The notes below the pieces were generated by a model that was not told the DNA's origin, ran no database searches, and saw nothing but the letters and a program-made list of their open reading frames with translations. From NCBI GenBank assembly GCA_018806915.1, contig JAGKQI010000100.1, positions 1,612,001 to 1,676,000 on the forward strand: a stretch of DNA of 64,000 nucleotides, given 5' to 3'. The position numbers and the translations under genes are program-made. This DNA is from Phytophthora colocasiae (lineage: Eukaryota > Oomycota > Peronosporomycetes > Peronosporales > Peronosporaceae). Shown in pieces: positions 43,145 to 53,496 of this stretch (positions within the stretch are counted from its first letter, which is position 1; each line of letters starts with the position of its first letter).

Positions 43145-44986
43145 TCATGGCGAGACGCGCTTAGCAAGTTGACGGTGCAAGCGCATCCACCGCGAGTTCA
43201 GTAACTGTTTGCGCAGTTCTTCTTCTGGTAAAACGTGAAGTAGGAAATCGACCAAGTAGCTGCCACCTTCGAGTCCAAACGCCACCTCCAAATACTGCAT
43301 GAAAAAGCGTGCAGTGGTACGTCCCTCACCAAATTGACGGGCCTGCCGCTGGAAAAGGTAGAACAAGTTTGGATTATGCTGGCAGTCATCCCAAACAGCA
43401 TCCAGGATCGCCGAGTTGAGAGATTCTGCAACGTCAAAGTCAAAAGCCAATGCAAACGCGTCGACACCACTTGAAAGGGATCGCTCAATCTCCGCCATAA
43501 ACCGCCGATCCATTTCATCAACTCCCTGCCACATGTGTCTTCGCTGTCGTTCAGTCAATAGCATCTCGTCTTCAGCTTCTAGATTCAACATGGTTCCAGG
43601 TACAATGCGTTGTCGCTCAGCCAGCAGATAAAACCCATTCACGCACATTAGCGTGGGCAAAATGTAGCCGCATGCCATGGTAATACGACCACCTTTGCGA
43701 ATCGACCGCAAACCTGCTAGTGGCAAGATCTGCTGCTCCGAGCCTTCATGGTCATTCGTAATCAGCAGAATTGACAGGTCGAGCATCGTAGCTAGCAGCA
43801 CGAGCTCTATTGCGCCAACACGGAGCTGTCGACGAGACTTGAATTCGTGGAGCCTCTTTTTTAGATCCACAGCAGACGTACGAAAGTGTCGCTCCAATGT
43901 GTGAACATGTAGCAGTCCATAATTTGCCAGTGTTTGCCGAAGAAGCTCTACACCGATGGATAGTTGTAAGTGATCATTTGCAAGAGCATCGGAAACCTCC
44001 CGCACTGACGTTCCATTCTCCGTGGATCCTTTTGTCACTCCATTTGCAAGCGGAAATCCAGTCAATGCATCGTACAGTCGCTTATCCAAGTTGTTGAACT
44101 GCTGCAACTTGTACAGCACGCAATAAAGTGCCGTAAGGGCACCTTCCGGGGGTGCGTACGATTGCTTGAAGCCGCGTAGCCGCAACATCCGCATCATTTT
44201 GTTGTGCGTGACACGAAAGGGCGAAACACGACAGGCGCATTCGTACTTGGTGCACATGGCCAAGTTGCGTGCCTTGTCGTCCGCTAAGTTCGCCTGCAAC
44301 TCGTCCAGCCTAGCATCATCACTGTGTCGCTCCTGTATCCTCGAAGGTCTCCGCTGCCTGATGACCTGCTCTGAACTGTTTCGCTCCTCCATCTCGTTCT
44401 CGAACTCGATCCCTGTCAATGCGCTGAATTCACTACTGTCCACTGTCCCCGCCCTTCCCTTTGGATCGTCATCTCTGTCTCTGTAATCCAGACACAGCAC
44501 ACAGCTCTCGAATTGGTTCGGCAAAGCCGACACTTCCGCCATTGTAAGCCCTGCATCAAAGTTGCAGAAGCAACGCAGCACAAGTGGCGCTCGTGGGTCC
44601 AAGAATCTTGTAAGTCGCAAATGCGGACTGCTCAGAAGTCTATCCAGGTACTTGTTGAGCTCAGCACAACGTTTGGCTAGGAATTTGGCACTGCAATGTC
44701 GTCGCAGCCACGTACGTCTTCTGTGTGGTGGTGGTGGTGTCACGAGCTTCATATCTTGCGGAAATGCGTGACGCAATTGCGTGTCCAGGCCCTGAAATTC
44801 ATGAAAACTACGGAAAACTCGCCACGAAGCTTGCAATTGTGTTCCGCCATGTCGGACACTGCGGAAAACCACACGCGTGGACAGCAGGAACTCTGGTTGA
44901 GTCATGAGCGAATTGTCGAATTGAGACCCGTCGACGCGCACACGAACCTGCAAAATTGCAGTCACATCACGCACTGCGAGATGCAT
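43145..44986 (-). CDS. PX-domain protein with degenerate OTU-like region
   Basis: 613 aa from ATG 44986, the first ATG in the open frame; single exon. Residues about 3-149 form a PX domain (ASWRVFRSFHEFQGLDTQLR, a PPPPHRRR phosphoinositide-loop equivalent, CAELNKYLDRLL), expected to bind PI3P on endosomes. Residues about 280-459 resemble an OTU cysteine-protease fold: EGALTALYCVL where active members have DGNC, GAIELVLLATMLDLSI like the IELxALA strand-helix, and NGFYLLAE where the catalytic His would sit. The Asp, Cys and His are all missing, so if OTU it is inactive. The C-terminal 120 residues are helical and unassigned. PX is firm; OTU is a pattern-based suggestion. Confidence 0.7.
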   Translation of the reverse strand: MHLAVRDVTAILQVRVRVDGSQFDNSLMTQPEFLLSTRVVFRSVRHGGTQLQASWRVFRSFHEFQGLDTQLRHAFPQDMKLVTPPPPHRRRTWLRRHCSAKFLAKRCAELNKYLDRLLSSPHLRLTRFLDPRAPLVLRCFCNFDAGLTMAEVSALPNQFESCVLCLDYRDRDDDPKGRAGTVDSSEFSALTGIEFENEMEERNSSEQVIRQRRPSRIQERHSDDARLDELQANLADDKARNLAMCTKYECACRVSPFRVTHNKMMRMLRLRGFKQSYAPPEGALTALYCVLYKLQQFNNLDKRLYDALTGFPLANGVTKGSTENGTSVREVSDALANDHLQLSIGVELLRQTLANYGLLHVHTLERHFRTSAVDLKKRLHEFKSRRQLRVGAIELVLLATMLDLSILLITNDHEGSEQQILPLAGLRSIRKGGRITMACGYILPTLMCVNGFYLLAERQRIVPGTMLNLEAEDEMLLTERQRRHMWQGVDEMDRRFMAEIERSLSSGVDAFALAFDFDVAESLNSAILDAVWDDCQHNPNLFYLFQRQARQFGEGRTTARFFMQYLEVAFGLEGGSYLVDFLLHVLPEEELRKQLLNSRWMRLHRQLAKRVSP

Positions 44987-46034
44987 CGAAAAGCGTTTAT
45001 TTACTACGTGCACGATATGATACACAACGAAAACTAAAAACCAATTGCCACTTGCGTCGGGAGCAGTAAATTGGCAAATGAGGCAGGATGTACTAATCAG
45101 ATGGACCACCTCCTCAACCTGATGTAGTGTGATAGACAAGATATTTATTGTTACAGTGTTATGATTGATACAGTTTATGTAATTGTGGTTTGTTTCAAAA
45201 TATTTAATGTGAGAGACGTAGCTCTTCGCAATGGCTTCAAAAGACGCAGACCATCTCTGCCGTTACACTCGGTGACGGGCCAAGTGAAAACCGGCGACAG
45301 GCTCCAAAGCCGAGCCATAGTCAAGCAATTGGTCGGACGGCACCAAACTGGTCATGGGCACGGTGGTCAACACACTCGTTGCAGATCAACTATTACAGCC
45401 ACACATCCGTCGTATGAATGTGTAAATTACCATTTACCCAAGGTGCCACATTTACGATTCGATACCAAAGCTCATCGAGGCACTCTACCATTGTTCTCGG
45501 GCACCGTTGCTGGCATCCACGTCGCGGTGCCACATGGTCTTCTCGTCCACGTCGCAGGTTGCCGCACCTTGAGTGGACGGCGGCAACCAAAAATTGCCAA
45601 AGCCGTCTGCTATACACAGCCAGCCGACTTTTATGCGAGGCACACACGTGTCGGAACAGATGCCACTCAATCGATTTAATTGCAACCAGCCAGTTGAACA
45701 CATGCGTTTTCGCAGAGGCAAAGTCTCAGATGTAATTCATCCCTGGAAGTTGCCATGTCAGTGGCATTTTGCAGCAGTCAGTGACAGAATGACAGTGCGG
45801 CAATGAAGCTGTCACTCGAGTAGAGAGTTTTGCATACCCGTCTCCGTTGAAGTCATAAAAACAGAACACTAATATGTCAAGGCATCTCTTCTCGAGGCAT
45901 AGAGTAGGTAGGTGGTACCTTCATTCCTCCCTCGGAAATTTGTAGAGTATCCATAATTTGCATACTCTACAACTTTACGCTAAATTGGGTAACATATTTT
46001 GGTACAAACGACCTATTTTTCATCTGGCAGACCA
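44987..46034. other. gene-free stretch upstream of PSF2
   Basis: It separates the divergent PX and PSF2 genes. Open frames at about 45160-45720 on both strands have no recognisable domain. A perfect inverted repeat lies at 45940..45972. Confidence 0.45.
45940..45972. repeat. perfect 11-bp inverted repeat in PSF2 promoter
   Basis: TTGTAGAGTAT and ATACTCTACAA flank an 11-base loop (CCATAATTTGC). It lies about 65 bp upstream of the PSF2 ATG, so a protein-binding palindrome or a stem in the 5' UTR are both possible. Confidence 0.7.
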
Positions 46035-47193
46035 ATGGCGAGTCTGTCGGCAAGCGAGACCGAGTTCCTGGTGCGTCCAGCCGTGGGGCATATCTGGAAA
46101 CAGTTACCTAATTGTTACTTAAACACACAGGCCGAGCAGGAGCTCATCGCTATTATGCCACACTTCCACCTTCGTGGAAACGGTGGCATGCTCAACCTCA
46201 TTAGCGTTGGTGGCGCTTGTTATTATAGGGATAAAATGGGTATTTTCTAATTGGGCACTTTTGCACAGGGCAATTTCGGCCCGTTCCAACCAGGCATCAC
46301 CACACATGTACCGCTGTGGCTCGCTATCATGCTCAAACAACTCAACAAATGTCGGATTCTTGCACCTTCGTGGCTTTCAGTCGGTAGGTGGCAATGTTAA
46401 ATTGGTTTTGAATAGTTACCCATTTTCATTCAATACAATGTTGCAGAGAATCTAACGATAAGGCTGGAGCGTGAAAAGTCGAGTGAAGTTTTTGAAGAGT
46501 TACCCTTTCACTACCTGGAGGTGGCGTCGCTGCTGTTCAAAAAGTAAGCTAAAACGCTAATTGAAGGGTTAACCTGTGCGAAATTTCACTAAGTGCTTTG
46601 ATTTGCAGTGCACCGGAAGACTTGGACCAAGGTGAACACCTGCGCTCGCTGCTAGAAGATCTCCAGAACTTGCGGCAGGACAAGATTCGCAACGGTTTGG
46701 CCAACATCGCCAACGATGTGCAGGGTGGCGGAACTGCCCGAGCCATTCAGATGAACAACATTTCTGCGCTTGAAATCAATTCGGTGCGCGAATTCATGCT
46801 CGGGGTACGTTCGATATGCTACATAGCCTTTTAGAGTGAGTTTCGGTACTAACGTTCATGCTTTTGACGTGTTGTGTACTTCAGTCCCTAAATCGATTCT
46901 ACCAGCTCTCTCAACTCACTACAGAAGCTGGTACGTCCTATAATTGCTTTGTTCTGAAGGAGTGACTCACTGACAAGATGAACTTACTGCTGTGTTTTTT
47001 TTATGCGCTACGCAGAAGGTGATTTCCTGTCGCAATCGCAATCTCAGTCCCAGTCCCAGGCAGACTTGGAGCCAGGTATGCAGCTGTACTTCATGACAGG
47101 ATGCGTCCTTATTGCTGATAACGTTTGCTCATTTTGTTTGGAACAGCGGAAAGCCCTGCCGCACGCCGTCTTCTTCGACGACATCGAAAATAG
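46035..47193 (+). CDS. GINS2: DNA replication GINS complex subunit PSF2
   Basis: Eight exons: 46035..46070, 46131..46205, 46269..46383, 46447..46543, 46609..46804, 46885..46930, 47016..47075 and 47147..47193, giving 223 aa (human 185). Conserved blocks: AEQELIAIMPHF, GNFGPFQPGITTHVPLWLAI, MLKQLNKCRILAPSWL, FHYLEVASLLF and LEINSVREFML. GINS joins MCM2-7 and CDC45 as the replicative helicase. The C-terminal tail has a Ser-Gln repeat (LSQSQSQSQSQADLEP), a cluster of SQ motifs that are potential ATM/ATR-type sites, and ends basic (RRLLRRHRK). The intron-rich structure is unusual for this window. The third exon start was set by the GNFGPF block. Confidence 0.88.
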
Positions 47194-47932
47194 AGAGGCA
47201 CTCACGTGCATATCAACATCATTATCCCCTATGCTGGTCTGTGAGTCGCTTGACCATGGGTGTGAATACAGTAGGGTGCAACTGCACTGGGTTTGTTAAC
47301 TCTTTCGGTGTTGCATGCAATACAACTTGTTGAAGGTAAGAGACCTGCTTTCATATGTGTGCGAAATCTCAGTGAAGCAGGGATTCTTGAAGCAACTTGG
47401 TGGCAGAATGATAGTAAGTCATGTGACAGATCAGTACCGGTAGTTACTTGGTAGCACGAAAGATCACTAAAACTACGCGTAGTTTTGTTTTGTATCCGTA
47501 CAACGCACAACTACTGTACAACCTCAGTGATAATTACTCTAGAAGATGGAGCTCACTATATTAGACCCCACGTAACCAAGTCTTAGTAGCCCTTATTGCA
47601 CTGACTGCTTCTGAACTAACCGTTGCTGTTGTTGGATTGCAGCCTCAATGGTAGCTAGGTGCGCTCCACTGAGTCCAGCCACGTTTCCACGCACTTGTAC
47701 GTTGCACTAACACCTCTTACGTGTCAGCGTATTGACGACAGGAACAGCCTTCTTAACACTCATGCAAAAATGGCGACACCTGTATTCTTGGCGGTAGCTT
47801 TCCCAATGAGCTACACCACCATGCGACTTTGACCTGGAATCTCTACGACGCTTACTACTAATTCACTAAGACGCTCTGCGTGCATGACGAGATAGAACTC
47901 TTTGCTCTGTGGACTTGGACTTGCCCCTCTGG
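47194..47932. other. gene-free stretch
   Basis: Between convergent PSF2 and the Cys-rich gene. Nothing is recognised. Confidence 0.45.
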
Positions 47933-48277
47933 CTAGTATGACGGGGGTTCACGACGATGTTTGTTTCCTGTTTTCTTCTTGGGACTCTTTCCGTCCCTGC
48001 TCTTCTTGGACCTTTTCTTCTTTTTGACGGGCTCGGGCTCTGCTGCCTCCAGCATTGGCACTGCGGTGAGATCTAGCTGTGTCTGCTTCTGCAGTTGTGA
48101 AAACGGAGTCTGCACTGCCACTGGGTTCACCATCACTACGTCCGGGTTTTTCAGCTGCAAGGCTGCGGCTGCAGCTCGTTCCCGTTCTCGCTTGTCCTCT
48201 TCAGCTGCAGCCACACAGCAAACGCCACACAGTACTGCACACACCAAACAACCGCAAACGTCCTCAGCGTCACTCAT
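47933..48277 (-). CDS. Cys-cluster / Lys-rich small protein
   Basis: 114 aa, ATG 48277. The N-terminus (MSDAEDVCGCLVCAVLCGVC, then CVAAAEEDKRERE) repeats the cysteine arrangement of the protein at 10456..10773, but the rest is different: an Ala-rich helix, a hydrophobic/Gln middle and a strongly basic tail (KKKKRSKKSRDGKSPKKKTG). There is no signal peptide. Membrane tethering by acylated cysteines with an exposed polybasic tail is plausible, but nothing identifies a function. Divergent from the RRM/CCCH gene. Confidence 0.62.
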   Translation of the reverse strand: MSDAEDVCGCLVCAVLCGVCCVAAAEEDKRERERAAAAALQLKNPDVVMVNPVAVQTPFSQLQKQTQLDLTAVPMLEAAEPEPVKKKKRSKKSRDGKSPKKKTGNKHRREPPSY

Positions 48278-48735
48278 CTGTCGGTCTCACACTGCAAAAT
48301 CCACGACCAAAAAGCTTAGAAAATGGGCAAGTCGAGTGCTTGAAGATCGGCAAGTTGAGTAATGACAGCCGTAGCAGTTAAGTCAAGTGCAGCGGCTCAG
48401 ATGCCTGCTCGAAAGGCCGAGTTAAAGCCCGCGGGATGGTTTTTGGAGTCGGATGCATGTAACTGGGTAGTGTTTGGGCGGTGTGCCATCCCAAAACGTA
48501 GACCGCTTCAACGTATAGAACCACGATCACTTTAAAGTTATGAGCAACAAACAACAAAAGGGCAAGTGTCCGGTTCAAGTTGCTGAACTTTTTCACGTCT
48601 CTTCAAGATCCGCATTTAAGACGTACTTAATTTATTTCGTACCTAACGTATAATTAACAATACTTGCTTAAGTTTTGTGCTTTTCATTGGACACTATCAC
48701 TTGCTAAAAAAGCCTATCGATATATATTGCCAACT
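48278..48735. other. divergent promoter, Cys-rich gene / RRM-CCCH gene
   Basis: 458 bp with no further gene. Frame-open sequence upstream of 48736 lacks an ATG. Confidence 0.5.
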
Positions 48736-50412
48736 ATGGCTGACGGGGATCTCTGGCGTGACCGCAACAAAGTGTTCGTGGCAGGTTTACCACTGCATGT
48801 GGATGACGATGCGTTGTATGAGAAGTTTAAGCAGTTTGGCGAGATGCACCAGTCCAAAGTGGTGTATGACCACAAGTCGGGACGGTCGCGGGGCTTCGGC
48901 TTTGTCACTTTCTGCGAATACACGGACGCTCTGGATGCGGTGGACCAGTTGAATCAATCGAAATGGGAGAAGCGGACGCTGAATGTGCGCTTTTTGCAGC
49001 CGAAAAATGGGTCTGATGCGAATGGGGCAGCTGCTGTGGTGAAACGTCCGACGAAAGCTATCGGACCTCGACCGGAAGGCTGCACCACCGTTTACGTCGG
49101 CAATTTAGCCTACGATATCACGGAAGAGGTTTTGCGCAAAGTGTTCGACAAATGTGGCAGTATTCGTGCTGTTCGTTTTGCTGAACATATTCAAACCAAA
49201 GAGTTCCGAGGGTTTGGATATGTGCAATTCCATGAAGAAGGACCTTGTGAAGAGGCGATCAAGTTGGACGGTATGGTGGTTGTGGGAAGACCTATGAACA
49301 TTGACTACGGTGCCAGAGATGAAGGGTATGCTCAAGCACGTGAAGAGCTACAAAAGAAGCTGAAAAAGGGTGTTTGTCACAAATTCCAGCAGGGACAGTG
49401 TACTCGTGGAGATGCCTGTAAATTTGCTCACGTGATGCAAGATCAGGATGCTGAGGAGTTAGTGCAACCGGCTGAACGACCAGTGAATGGAATTGCTACT
49501 CCGGGTGCGTCGTTGGGTGCTGCACAACCGGAATCGAGCGGACCGGTGGTGGAACCAACTCAGGCGACGTCGGATGCGCCAGTTTGCATCAATTTCCAGA
49601 AGGGAAAATGCAAACGTGGTGCAGGTTGTAAATTTCAGCATTTGGTTGGAAATAGTGAAGAATCTGGCACGATGGAGAGTGATAATGTGGAAATGGAGGC
49701 TGAAGCGGAGACTGTGGAGGAAGTTCCCGAGGAAGAAGAGACTCGTGCTGATGAAGGAGCCCCCGTGTGTCAAAACTACCAAAAGGGTAAGTGCAAACGT
49801 GGAGCGGCGTGTCGTTTCCGTCACGTAGCTGCACCGGCTGGTGGGTATCTGGAACCCGAGGAAGAAAGCTGGAAGGTGCCGGTTCGAGTAGCACTGCCAG
49901 TTGCTGCAGTGGCTGAAGTGGCTGTATGCAGGAATTTCCAGAGAGGCACGTGCATGCGTGGTGCATCGTGCCGTTTTGCCCACACTGGGCAAGAATCTCA
50001 GGCGGCTTCTTCAAATGCCGTCGAGGAGGTGAGCGAGTATCAGAAGCGTTTCCAGAGTGTATGCTACAATTGGCAAAATAGTGGCTCCTGCGTTCGTGGC
50101 GGCAATTGCCCGTTCCAACACGATGGAGCTCCTACTCAAGAACAAGAGGAGCAGTCTGAGAAGAAGGAGAGGAAGCACAAAAATGATTCCGAAGAAGAAG
50201 AAGACAACTCCAAAAAGCACAAAAAACATAAGAAGGACAAAAACCGCAAAGGAGAGGCTGAAGACGAGGAAGAAAGCTCCAAAAAGCACAAAAAACACAA
50301 GAAGGATAAAAAGCGAAAACACCAAGAGGAAGGAGCAGACGAAGAAGATACCCAGAAGAAGCACAAGAAGCACAAAAAACACAAGAAGAGCAAGGATGTT
50401 GAGAGTGACTAA
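48736..50412 (+). CDS. RNA-binding protein with two RRMs and five CCCH fingers
   Basis: 558 aa, single exon; ATG 48736 is the first in frame. RRM1 at about 11-88 (RNP1 RGFGFVTF), RRM2 at about 117-192 (RNP1 RGFGYVQF). Five CCCH fingers follow, starting CHKFQQGQC, CINFQKGKC, CQNYQKGKC, CRNFQRGTC and CYNWQNSGSC; all keep C7-8C5C3H spacing. Acidic linkers separate the fingers. The last 80 residues are a charged tail with repeated KKHKKHKK units between acidic runs, typical of nuclear or nucleolar proteins. The number of fingers plus two RRMs suggests an mRNA or rRNA processing factor; the exact family is not known to me. Confidence 0.85.
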   Translation: MADGDLWRDRNKVFVAGLPLHVDDDALYEKFKQFGEMHQSKVVYDHKSGRSRGFGFVTFCEYTDALDAVDQLNQSKWEKRTLNVRFLQPKNGSDANGAAAVVKRPTKAIGPRPEGCTTVYVGNLAYDITEEVLRKVFDKCGSIRAVRFAEHIQTKEFRGFGYVQFHEEGPCEEAIKLDGMVVVGRPMNIDYGARDEGYAQAREELQKKLKKGVCHKFQQGQCTRGDACKFAHVMQDQDAEELVQPAERPVNGIATPGASLGAAQPESSGPVVEPTQATSDAPVCINFQKGKCKRGAGCKFQHLVGNSEESGTMESDNVEMEAEAETVEEVPEEEETRADEGAPVCQNYQKGKCKRGAACRFRHVAAPAGGYLEPEEESWKVPVRVALPVAAVAEVAVCRNFQRGTCMRGASCRFAHTGQESQAASSNAVEEVSEYQKRFQSVCYNWQNSGSCVRGGNCPFQHDGAPTQEQEEQSEKKERKHKNDSEEEEDNSKKHKKHKKDKNRKGEAEDEEESSKKHKKHKKDKKRKHQEEGADEEDTQKKHKKHKKHKKSKDVESD

Positions 50413-51198
50413 ACCATGGGGGTGTTCATGTTTGGAGCCTTCCATAGCTAGGATGGTAGAGATAGAGTTGGGAACTAAACCCTCCCAGGCCCATGTCGCT
50501 AGGCTAAATGCATTGACAAAGTTTTGTAAACAAATCTCGGACGGAGCCCTTCAATAAACATGGTTTGCCGATCAACACAGAAAGAACAACTAAGCATTGC
50601 CCATATTCTGTTTGACGTCTTGAATCAGGAAATCATGATGCAAAAACGAATTACTTGAGGAAGTATATCTTAGCTGTGGTGGACCACTGGTGGTCCGAAA
50701 AAGATACTCAGAAGAAGCACAAGCGTGATGAATTGACAATTGGAATTGAAAATATTAAGGGCCCTGTGGGTACCCAACAGTGGTGGCGTAGCAACTGATA
50801 CAGGAACCGGCAGACGAATCAAGGCTGACAAGTGTTTTCAGTGCTTTAATAGGTAAATTCTCTGCATCGTTCCAGCAGGTCTGCCAGTTCTCCTTTTGCC
50901 TGCTTGATTTCTGGACAATTTGTCAAAGCGAAACGGATAAACTCCTAGCTTGCGACTAATCCGCTATTGCAGAGAGTGATTGCTTAACCGTGCTCACATG
51001 CTTGCTTGCTCTACAGCATGCAGTACTAACCGTCGTCATTTTACGCTAATGATGGCGAAGTTTAGATTAGCGGCCAAGATACTAATCACCAAAAACAGGA
51101 ATGTTGGTTCTGCACTCTTGGGATCGTCAACGTTAGCCAAGTTATCTTGGAAATGAGTAGAAGCATTTGATTGTCCACTCTTATTGTCCTCGCAGCAG
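50413..51198. other. intergenic with a fragment resembling the RRM/CCCH gene end
   Basis: AAAGATACTCAGAAGAAGCA at about 50699-50718 nearly repeats the sequence around 50345 in the preceding gene's tail. A short palindrome lies at 50681..50696. No gene is seen. Confidence 0.5.
50681..50696. repeat. short perfect palindrome
   Basis: GGACCAC-TG-GTGGTCC: 7-bp arms around a 2-base centre, in TGTGGTGGACCACTGGTGG context. It could be a remnant of a DNA-transposon end or a binding site; nothing decides this. Confidence 0.5.
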
Positions 51199-51214
51199 TT
51201 CATTTTCGAATTTG
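51199..51214 (+). promoter_or_regulatory. oomycete Inr/FPR-like core promoter of the SDR gene
   Basis: TTCATTTTCGAATTTG agrees well with the oomycete initiator plus flanking promoter region (about TCATTYYNCAWTTT). It lies 36 bp before the SDR start codon, a normal distance for oomycete transcription starts. Confidence 0.6.
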
Positions 51215-51249
51215 CTTCATCTTCGCCAAACCTCTCCAACATTTCCACG

Positions 51250-52060
51250 ATGGCTGCTACCAAGAAGACCGTCCTCATCACAGGCAGCACACGCGGCATC
51301 GGCCTTGCCTTCGCCGAGCACTACGTGAAGGCTGGATGGAATGTCATTGGCACGGCTCGTGAGAACAGTAACACTGAGCAGGTAGAAATACTCTTTGACA
51401 AATAGCCTCACGCTCTTGTTCCGAATAGGCTTCTAATTAGTACTTTCACCTCTCTTGTCACAGCTTGCTGCTCTCTCACCGTTCAAGATCGTCTCCATGG
51501 ATACGGGAGATGAAGCTACAATGCTCGAGGCTGCTCATCAGTTGGAAGGTATCCCCATTGACCTGCTCATCAATAACGCTGGCATTGGAATCTACACAAC
51601 TTTCGAGACGGCCAACAAGGAAGCGATCATGAAAACCCTCGAAGTCAACGCCCTCGGTCCCTTCCTTGTCACTCGAGCGATGGTGTCGAACCTGAAACTC
51701 GCAGCCAAAGCCGATCAACCCGCTGTCGTCTTGCAGATCTCGTCGATTCTCGGTAGTATCACCAGCAACAACGAGGATGACGCGCAGTTGTTCCGCGGTC
51801 AGTACGGCTATACCACGTCCAAGGCAGCTCTCAACATGATCACTCGCTCACTGGCGATGGACCTACGCGACAGCAATATCGCGGTCGTGGCTGTGAACCC
51901 TGGATACGTGGCCACTGACATGAGCAATCACCAAGGAGTCATCAAAGCTGATGACGCGGTTACTGCCATGGACAACATTGTGAGCAAGCTGTCGCTGGCA
52001 GACTCGGGCAAGTTTTTCAACGCCGACCCCGCTATCCCCGAACCGGAGCTCCCGTGGTGA
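51250..52060 (+). CDS. short-chain dehydrogenase/reductase
   Basis: Exons 51250..51381 and 51464..52060 (intron GTAGAA...CACAG) give 242 aa. The cofactor motif TGSTRGIG is at about 11-18, DLLINNAGIG mid-protein, catalytic Ser in ISSILGS and catalytic Tyr-Lys in YGYTTSKAAL, followed by NPGYVATDM. This is a classical SDR, closest in feel to the C-factor/sniffer group; substrate unknown. NADP versus NAD preference is not certain, although TAREN after the second strand suits NADP. No targeting peptide is visible. It is preceded by an Inr/FPR-like promoter. Confidence 0.87.
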
Positions 52061-53496
52061 TTGAACTCAGGGCATCGGTGATAACTAGGATTCAGATTCT
52101 AGTTTTGAATAAGTACCGCAATTTTCACCAAATGGTTTTTTCTCGTTTGTTTTTACTGTTGGCAAGCAACTGGCGAGATGAAGGAATTTTAAAAAGAGAA
52201 TTTGCACCATCAAGACACTCGAGGTAGTTGTGTGGACCAAAATTACTGCGAACGTAAACGAACAAAAGATTCGCGATGTGACTCGCACATGCGCTATAAT
52301 CTTCACTTTCAACTTCTTCAGTACTTGCGAGTCAAATTCCCCGAAGTTACTGAATCTTCCACTCGGCTAGCTTCACTTCACGAGAATTTTATCGATAGCT
52401 CCTGCTTTGAACCTGTTAACACGGATCTGCGAGGTTACACTCGCGGAGTTAAGGCCACAACTGGTGAGCACACTGGGAGGTACACTAATGCTCCACGGAA
52501 TTGTTCATTCTCGTGCAGGAGACAACTAGGCTCCATTTCAAAATTGTTCAGATTTGAAGAAGGAACATAGTTCATGACTCCTCGCACCAAACGGGCCCCA
52601 GCACCCTCGAGGAAATCTGGTAGAATGTTCACTTGCCTGAAATATTCCTTTGTGTGGCTTGGAGAAATTGGACCGCTATGCCGTTTTCGCGGATCAACAA
52701 CAACAATCAACCTGTTGGTCTTGGATCGTACAAATCGTGTAGAGAATTCACAAACGGCTCTGCTTGTGATGCTGCCAATATTTGATCCAATGCTGGGCAG
52801 TACCATATAAGACGAACATCACACCCAGTCTCGTCAACTCGAAGTCCCGACCACTTGAATTTCTCATCAAACAGAGAATTCGCGTGAACAGCTATCCCAG
52901 ATACAGCATAAGCTGCTACGGAACAACTTTGGGAGTTCGAGAAACCGCGAGAATTCCTTCAATTTTCTTTAATTGTCTCGAAACAATTGTTGATAACCAT
53001 CAAAACCAATTTTTTGCTGGTTGCATCCATTCCCTTGTTACTGCTGTCAAATCACCCATTGCGGAACTCCTCCAAGAAAGAAAAGGTTTCGGAAGATATG
53101 CATCTTCCGACAAAATACTAATCCAAAATACTCGTCTCTTTTCCACAAGCTGCAATGGATTTATTTTCGATAAAGGCTGTAAAGAGCTATCAAGTTGTTT
53201 TTAATCATTCGGGGCTAACAAGTGGATATGCTTCAGTGAGTTTTTATGTCGACAACAGGTCAACACTCGACGACGTAGCGAATGTGGCAAGTTGGCTTGG
53301 TCGTATCGTTACCAATACTTGCTTCATGAAATGGCAAAAAACTACGCTGCAACGACAACTGTAACATGCTGTACGATAGATAGGATAAATTAATGAATTC
53401 AATGCAGGTTGCGAGCCTTAGCTCTTCTAAAAATGCTGAATCTAAACTTCAGCTACAAAAGTATCAGGTGCAGAACTCTGCACCATGCAAAACGTT
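52061..53496. other. long AT-rich gene-poor stretch
   Basis: About 1.4 kb. Open frames on either strand (the longest 140 aa, about 52782-53204 on +) show no known domain and no codon character like the neighbours. It may be the remains of a transposon or gene; I cannot support a call. Confidence 0.4.

Noticed and set aside
45161..45721. Overlapping frames upstream of PSF2 on both strands
   Set aside because: No recognisable motif; frames of similar length on both strands suggest absence of stops by chance.
52435..53204. Open frames of 120-140 aa between the SDR and the kinase
   Set aside because: No domain, no splice support and poor agreement with neighbouring gene character; overlapping frames on both strands are equally long.
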